From: Sphingomonas sp. GM_Shp_1
Lineage (GTDB): Bacteria > Pseudomonadota > Alphaproteobacteria > Sphingomonadales > Sphingomonadaceae
DNA: 64,000 nt
Reading direction: 5' to 3'
Assembly (NCBI RefSeq): GCF_026540895.1
Contig: NZ_JALNUR010000001.1
Coordinates: forward strand, 124,001-188,000
The translations under genes were made by a program, and so were the position numbers. Shown here piece after piece: positions 60,185 through 64,000 of the stretch. How positions within the stretch are numbered: the first letter of the stretch is position 1; the number at the start of each line of letters is the position of its first letter. The notes under the pieces are model-generated. The model saw only the letters and a program-made list of their open reading frames with translations, was not told the DNA's origin and did no database searches.

Positions 60185-61864
60185 ATGGCCGTCCAATATA
60201 CCTATGTGATGAAGGGTCTGACCAAGACCTTCCCCGGCGCCAACAAGCCTGTCCTCAACAACATCCACCTTCAGTTCCTGCCGAGCGCGAAGATCGCGAT
60301 CATCGGCCCGAACGGCGCGGGCAAGTCCACGCTGATGAAGGTGATGGCGGGCATGGACACCGACTTCACCGGCGAGGCCTGGGCCGCCGATGGCGTCCGC
60401 GTCGGCTATCTGGCGCAGGAGCCGCAACTCGATCCGTCCAAGGACGTGATGGGCAACGTCAAAGACGGCGTTCGTCCGATCGCCGACCTGGTCGATCGCT
60501 TCAACGCCATCTCGGCCGAGATGGGGGACCCGAAGGACGACACCGATTTCGACGCCCTGATGGAAGAGATGGGCGAGCTTCAGGCCAAGATCGACGCGGT
60601 CGACGGCTGGTCGCTCGACAGCCAGCTGGAACAGGCGATGGAAGCGCTGCGCTGCCCGCCGGGCGATGCCGACGTCACCCGTCTGTCGGGCGGTGAGAAG
60701 CGTCGCGTCGCGCTGTGCAAGCTGCTGCTCGAAAAGCCCGATATCCTGCTGCTCGACGAACCGACCAACCACTTGGACGCGGAAAGCGTGTCGTGGCTTG
60801 AGAATTACCTCAAGGAATATACCGGCAACGTCATCCTCGTCACCCACGACCGTTACTTCCTGGACAATGTCGTCAACTGGGTGCTCGAACTCGATCGCGG
60901 CCGCTATTACACGTACGAATCCAACTATTCCGGCTATCTGGAAAAGAAGGCCAAGCGGCTGGAGCAGGAAGAGCGCGACGAGGCGGGCAAGCAGAAGGCG
61001 ATCGCCGACGAGCTGGCCTGGATGCGTCAGACGCCCAAGGCGCGCCAGACCAAGTCGAAGGCGCGTATCCGCGCGTTCGAGGAACTGATGGAGAAGCAGG
61101 AGAACCGCGTCGCGGGCAAGGCGCAGATCCTGATCCAGATCCCCGAGCGGCTGGGCGGCAAGGTGATCGAGGCCAAGGGGCTGACCAAGTCGTACGGCGA
61201 CAAGCTGCTGTTCGAAAATCTCGACTTCATGCTGCCGCCGGGCGGGATCGTCGGCGTGATCGGGCCGAACGGCGCGGGCAAGTCGACGCTGTTCAAGCTG
61301 ATCACCGGCCAGGAACAGCCCGATGCGGGCACGATCGAGATCGGCTCGACCGTCAAGCTCGGCTATGTCGACCAGAGCCGCGACGAGCTCGATCCCAACA
61401 AGAATGTCTGGCAGGAAATTTCCGACGAGCTGGAGGTCTTCCGCTTCGGCAAGCAGGAACTGGGCACGCGCGCCTATGTCGGCGCGTTCAACTTCCGTGG
61501 CCCCGACCAGCAGAAGAAGGTCGGCCAGCTTTCGGGCGGTGAGCGCAACCGCGTCCATATGGCCAAGATGCTGAAGGAGGGCGGCAACGTCCTGCTGCTC
61601 GACGAACCGACCAACGACTTGGACGTGGAAACGCTGCGCGCGCTGGAAGAGGCGCTGGAGACGTTCGCGGGCTGCGCCGTGGTCATCAGCCACGACCGCT
61701 TCTTCCTCGACCGCCTCTGCACCCATATCCTGGCGTTCGAGGGCGACAGCCATGTCGAATGGTTCGAGGGCAATTACGAATCCTACGAGGAGGACAAGCG
61801 TCGTCGCATGGGCGATGCCGCCGATCGTCCGACCCGGTTGGCGTATAAGAAACTGACTCGCTGA
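60185..61864 (+). CDS. ettA: Energy-dependent translational throttle protein EttA (ABC-F)
   Basis: A 559-aa soluble ABC-F ATPase binding the ribosomal E site and regulating early elongation by ATP level. It has two ATPase domains: Walker A IIGPNGAGKSTLMKVMAG and GVIGPNGAGKSTLFKLITGQ, signatures LSGGEKRRVAL and LSGGERNRVHMAK, and Walker B LLLDEPTNHLDAESVSWLEN and LLLDEPTNDLDVETL. The arm insertion in domain 1 and the linker (QEERDEAGKQKAIADELAWM) are typical of EttA. It ends at a strong terminator. Confidence 0.96.
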   Translation: MAVQYTYVMKGLTKTFPGANKPVLNNIHLQFLPSAKIAIIGPNGAGKSTLMKVMAGMDTDFTGEAWAADGVRVGYLAQEPQLDPSKDVMGNVKDGVRPIADLVDRFNAISAEMGDPKDDTDFDALMEEMGELQAKIDAVDGWSLDSQLEQAMEALRCPPGDADVTRLSGGEKRRVALCKLLLEKPDILLLDEPTNHLDAESVSWLENYLKEYTGNVILVTHDRYFLDNVVNWVLELDRGRYYTYESNYSGYLEKKAKRLEQEERDEAGKQKAIADELAWMRQTPKARQTKSKARIRAFEELMEKQENRVAGKAQILIQIPERLGGKVIEAKGLTKSYGDKLLFENLDFMLPPGGIVGVIGPNGAGKSTLFKLITGQEQPDAGTIEIGSTVKLGYVDQSRDELDPNKNVWQEISDELEVFRFGKQELGTRAYVGAFNFRGPDQQKKVGQLSGGERNRVHMAKMLKEGGNVLLLDEPTNDLDVETLRALEEALETFAGCAVVISHDRFFLDRLCTHILAFEGDSHVEWFEGNYESYEEDKRRRMGDAADRPTRLAYKKLTR

Positions 61865-61888
61865 TCCCCATCCGGACCAGCAACGCGG

Positions 61889-61922
61889 ACGCCCTTCCCG
61901 AGCGATCGGGGAGGGCGTTTTT
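61889..61922 (+). terminator. Rho-independent terminator of ettA
   Basis: ACGCCCTTCCC (61889-61899) pairs with GGGGAGGGCGT (61908-61918, one G-T pair), followed by TTTTT. Confidence 0.9.
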
Positions 61923-62013
61923 GCGTCCGATCGGCTCAACTCGGCCCGTAATGCGGGGGCTTCGGGTTTAAATCGATTAACCAAAGCCCTATTCTGATGC
62001 GACAAGGGTGAGG

Positions 62014-63219
62014 ATGACAGGGGTTCGATCACGAATGGCGGTAGTGGAACAGGCGCAGGGCGACGATCGGGAAAGCGCCGGCGCGGGTCAGCTGCATTAT
62101 CGCCTTCGGCAACAATCGGTGCTGGCGGCGTTCGGGATCGCGGCGTTGCGTGCACGTGATCTGGACCCGATGCTCCAGCGGGCGACCGAGCTGTGTGCCG
62201 AGGGGATGCGTTCGCGTTTCTGCAAATTCCTGGAATATCGGCCGGATCATGAGACCTTGCTGGTGCGCAACGGCGTCGGCTGGGGGCCGGGGGTGGTCGG
62301 ATCGACCGAGATGCGGACCGATATGGGCTCGCCCGCCGGCTTCGCGCTCCAGACCGGGCAGGGTGTCATCTCCAACCATCTCGACCAGGAAGAACGGTTC
62401 CGCACCCCGCAATTCATGGCCGATCACCAGATCCGGCGGGCGATCAACGTGCTGGTCGAGGCGTCGGGCCGACGCTACGGCGTGCTGGAGGTCGACAGCC
62501 CCGATGAAGGGCGCTTCGAGGAGGCCGATCTGGCCTTCATGCAGGGTTTCGCCAACCTGATCGGCGTCGCGATCGAGCGGCAAGAGGCCGAGCGTCGTCT
62601 GGCCGAGGCGGTCGAGCATCAGCAATTGCTGACCCGCGAGGCGAGCCACCGGGTGAAGAACAGCCTGGCGCTGGTCTCCGCGATGCTGAACCTGCAAAAG
62701 CAGGAGGACGACGACCCCCGCGTGTTGCGGATGCTGAACGATGCGCAGGCGCGGATCACCGCGATCGCGCAGACTCACGACCAACTCTGGCGCGGCGAGC
62801 GGGTGGGGATCGTCTGCCTCGACGATCTGGCCTGCGGCATCGCAGAACAGCTGGCGCAACAGGCGCAGAATCATCAGGTTCGCTGCGATATCGAGGCGAT
62901 CGAGATGAACGCCGATACCGCCATTCCGATCGGCCTGATGCTGACCGAGTTGCTGACCAATGCGATCAAATATGCCTATGACGAAGGCGGCGGCACGATC
63001 GATGTCGGGTTGCATGCGCGGGACGGCCATATCGTCCTGTCGGTCCGCGACCGGGGCAGGGGCCTGCCCGAAGATTTCGACATGAAGGCCGCATCGCGGC
63101 ACAGCCTGGGCATGCGGATGATCGCCAGCCTGGCGCGCCAGTTGCGCGGCGAGGTGCGGTTCGAGGATGCGGGGCCGGGCACCTGCGCGACGCTGACCAT
63201 GCCCGATCCCAGGGACTAA
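62014..63219 (+). CDS. GAF-domain sensor histidine kinase (HisKA_2/HWE type)
   Basis: A 401-aa cytosolic kinase. A GAF sensor domain (about residues 40-185; LDPMLQRATELCAEGMRSRF, GQGVISNHLDQEERFRTPQF, YGVLEVDSPDEGRFEEADLA) is followed by the HisKA_2 dimerisation box with the phospho-His in TREASHRVKNSLALVSAMLN, and an HATPase_c domain (MLTELLTNAIKYAYDEGGG with the N box, SVRDRGRGLPEDF with the G box, HSLGMRMIASLARQL). Such kinases often feed the general stress response in alphaproteobacteria, but no PhyR-type partner is in the window. A GTG at 62008 is also possible. Confidence 0.88.
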   Translation: MTGVRSRMAVVEQAQGDDRESAGAGQLHYRLRQQSVLAAFGIAALRARDLDPMLQRATELCAEGMRSRFCKFLEYRPDHETLLVRNGVGWGPGVVGSTEMRTDMGSPAGFALQTGQGVISNHLDQEERFRTPQFMADHQIRRAINVLVEASGRRYGVLEVDSPDEGRFEEADLAFMQGFANLIGVAIERQEAERRLAEAVEHQQLLTREASHRVKNSLALVSAMLNLQKQEDDDPRVLRMLNDAQARITAIAQTHDQLWRGERVGIVCLDDLACGIAEQLAQQAQNHQVRCDIEAIEMNADTAIPIGLMLTELLTNAIKYAYDEGGGTIDVGLHARDGHIVLSVRDRGRGLPEDFDMKAASRHSLGMRMIASLARQLRGEVRFEDAGPGTCATLTMPDPRD

Positions 63220-63239
63220 GCCGGATCGACATTCGGATA

Positions 63240-63671
63240 TGCCCTTCTTTCTCCCTCGCCCCTCATAGAGGGGAGAGGGTTGCGCAGACTTCGTCTTTGC
63301 GAAAGCAAAGGCTTAGAGCAGGATGTCATGGATTCGACCCGAGCCGAGCCCCTCCCCTTCAGGGGAGGGGTTGGGGTGGGGCATCTCCGCAGGCGCCGCG
63401 TTTGTGGAAGCGCCCCACCCCCGGCCCCTCCCCTGAAGGGGAGGGGTGGAGCAACCTGATGTCATCCCGCTCTATTCGGAGCTGGGTGAGGGGTGTTGCG
63501 CTCTCGAGCCGAGCGCGCGAGCCTGCGGCTCGCTCGACCCCTCACCCAAGCTGCGCTAGCCAGCAAGCTGGCAAGCTCCGCTAACCCTCTCCCCTATCCA
63601 GGGGAGAGGGAAGAAAGAGAAGGAGCATGAATGTCGATCGGCCCTAAAATCCTCCCCTTCCAGGGGAGGAA
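63240..63671. repeat. Block of nested palindromic repeats, no gene
   Basis: About 430 bp made almost wholly of GC-rich palindromes arranged concentrically. Outer pair: 63251-63279 and 63585-63610 (the latter identical to 19863-19888). Middle pair: 63315-63329 and about 63461-63474. Inner pair: hairpins 63349-63370 and 63425-63446, which are reverse complements of each other. A further hairpin CTCCCCTTCCAGGGGAG lies at 63653-63669. A frame from 63297 to 63584 runs through the repeats and is not credible as a gene. Confidence 0.75.
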
Positions 63672-63677
63672 TGAGAT

Positions 63678-64000
63678 TTACCGCACCCGCTTGACGAAGG
63701 TGCGCCCGTCCTCGCGCCGTTCGGTCTGGAAATTGGGGACGGCTTCGATCAGGTCTGACAGCCGCTTGAACCCGTAATTGCGCGTGTCGAAGCTGGAGCG
63801 ATTGCCCGCGAGCTGCCCCATGGCGGACAGGCTGGCGAAGCCGCGTTCGTCGCGCTTCACGCTGTTATAGGCATCGACCAGTAACTTGAGCAGTTCGTCG
63901 TCGATCGGGCGGGGCGTGCCCGCCGTCCGCTTGGACTGCTCGATCGACGGCGGCAGCGAGTCCGACAGCGGCACGTCGGTCGCGGTCGGCTTGGCGGCCA
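63678..64000 (-). CDS. C-terminal part of a LOTUS/OST-HTH domain protein (probably NYN domain protein), partial
   Basis: The gene runs off the right edge of the window; only the last ~107 residues are seen. PIDDELLKLLVDAYNSVKRD followed by GFASLSAMGQLAGNRSSFDT and RNYGFKRLSDLIEAVPNFQT is a complete OST-HTH/LOTUS domain, a winged-helix RNA-binding module. In bacteria it normally follows an N-terminal NYN (PIN-like) RNase domain. The segment before it (ADGTPRP-like, acidic and Ser/Pro-rich) is a linker. The frame is open from the edge with no stop. Confidence 0.85.
   Translation of the reverse strand, partial: AAKPTATDVPLSDSLPPSIEQSKRTAGTPRPIDDELLKLLVDAYNSVKRDERGFASLSAMGQLAGNRSSFDTRNYGFKRLSDLIEAVPNFQTERREDGRTFVKRVR

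Noticed and set aside
60152..62155. Minus-strand open frame opposite ettA
   Set aside because: Apparent internal repetition simply mirrors the duplicated ATPase domains of EttA.
63297..63584. 95-codon frame inside the nested repeats
   Set aside because: It is made of palindromic repeat sequence and has no ribosome-binding site.
63251..63610. Possible CRISPR array in the repeat-rich block
   Set aside because: The repeats are palindromes of different lengths arranged symmetrically, not identical direct repeats with unique spacers, and no cas genes are present.

Overview
The window looks like a chromosomal segment of a GC-rich alphaproteobacterium, most likely a plant- or soil-associated Sphingomonas-type member of the Sphingomonadaceae. 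The reasons are the protein families present (astA-astB beside an M20 hydrolase, fused cysNC, a DUF481 porin-like protein, lone Flp pilins, many two-gene overlaps of the ATGA/GTGA type), the high GC, and several families of palindromic intergenic repeats. This placement is inference from gene content; no rRNA is present.

Layout. 0.2-5.6 kb: a secreted esterase, then a xylose operon (GH43 lipoprotein, xylB, xylA) behind a palindromic LacI-type operator and closed by a terminator. 5.8-12.3 kb: an aminotransferase, a Crp/Fnr regulator and a stress-type operon (SRPBCC protein, Zn-dependent dehydrogenase, SDR, YciE-like ferritin fold) preceded by a perfect FNR-type box and an EcfG-like promoter, then a ZIP transporter. 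12.4-16.3 kb: sulfate activation (cysD, cysNC, cysQ). 16.3-19.8 kb: astB, astA and an M20 amidohydrolase. 19.9-24.9 kb: DUF481 outer-membrane protein, RNA pyrophosphohydrolase, HSL-type esterase, HDAC-family deacetylase, photolyase, DUF2256. 24.9-31.7 kb: aroB, aroK, a microprotein, a secreted helical protein, xerD, accA, two Flp pilins, mutT.

31.7-42.9 kb is the most interesting part: a large secreted DUF5695-like protein and a Tat-exported GH127/146 beta-L-arabinofuranosidase are divergent, followed by an Ldh-family reductase, a secreted DUF885 peptidase-like protein, a DapA-family enzyme resembling hydroxyproline-pathway deaminases, a FadR-type GntR regulator and an amino-acid permease. 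Two near-identical 19-bp operators (34509-34527 and 39771-39789) each cover the -10 box of a TTGACC-type promoter, linking both halves. I propose a regulon for using arabinosylated, hydroxyproline-rich plant cell-wall glycoprotein.

42.9-49.5 kb: a TetR regulator with three matching operators, two uncharacterised proteins (one a hydrolase fold without its serine), small Asn/Asp-rich lipoproteins, a secreted trypsin-like protease, an oxidoreductase, NDH-2 and a second, paralogous GntR regulator. 49.6-57.5 kb: nadE, ArsC-like protein, panB, YfgM-like protein, bamB, der, bacterioferritin. 58.0-64.0 kb: tRNA-Ile(CAU), a small lipoprotein, a secreted M28 peptidase, ettA, a GAF/HisKA_2 sensor kinase, a block of nested palindromic repeats, and the C-terminal end of a LOTUS/OST-HTH protein that runs off the window.
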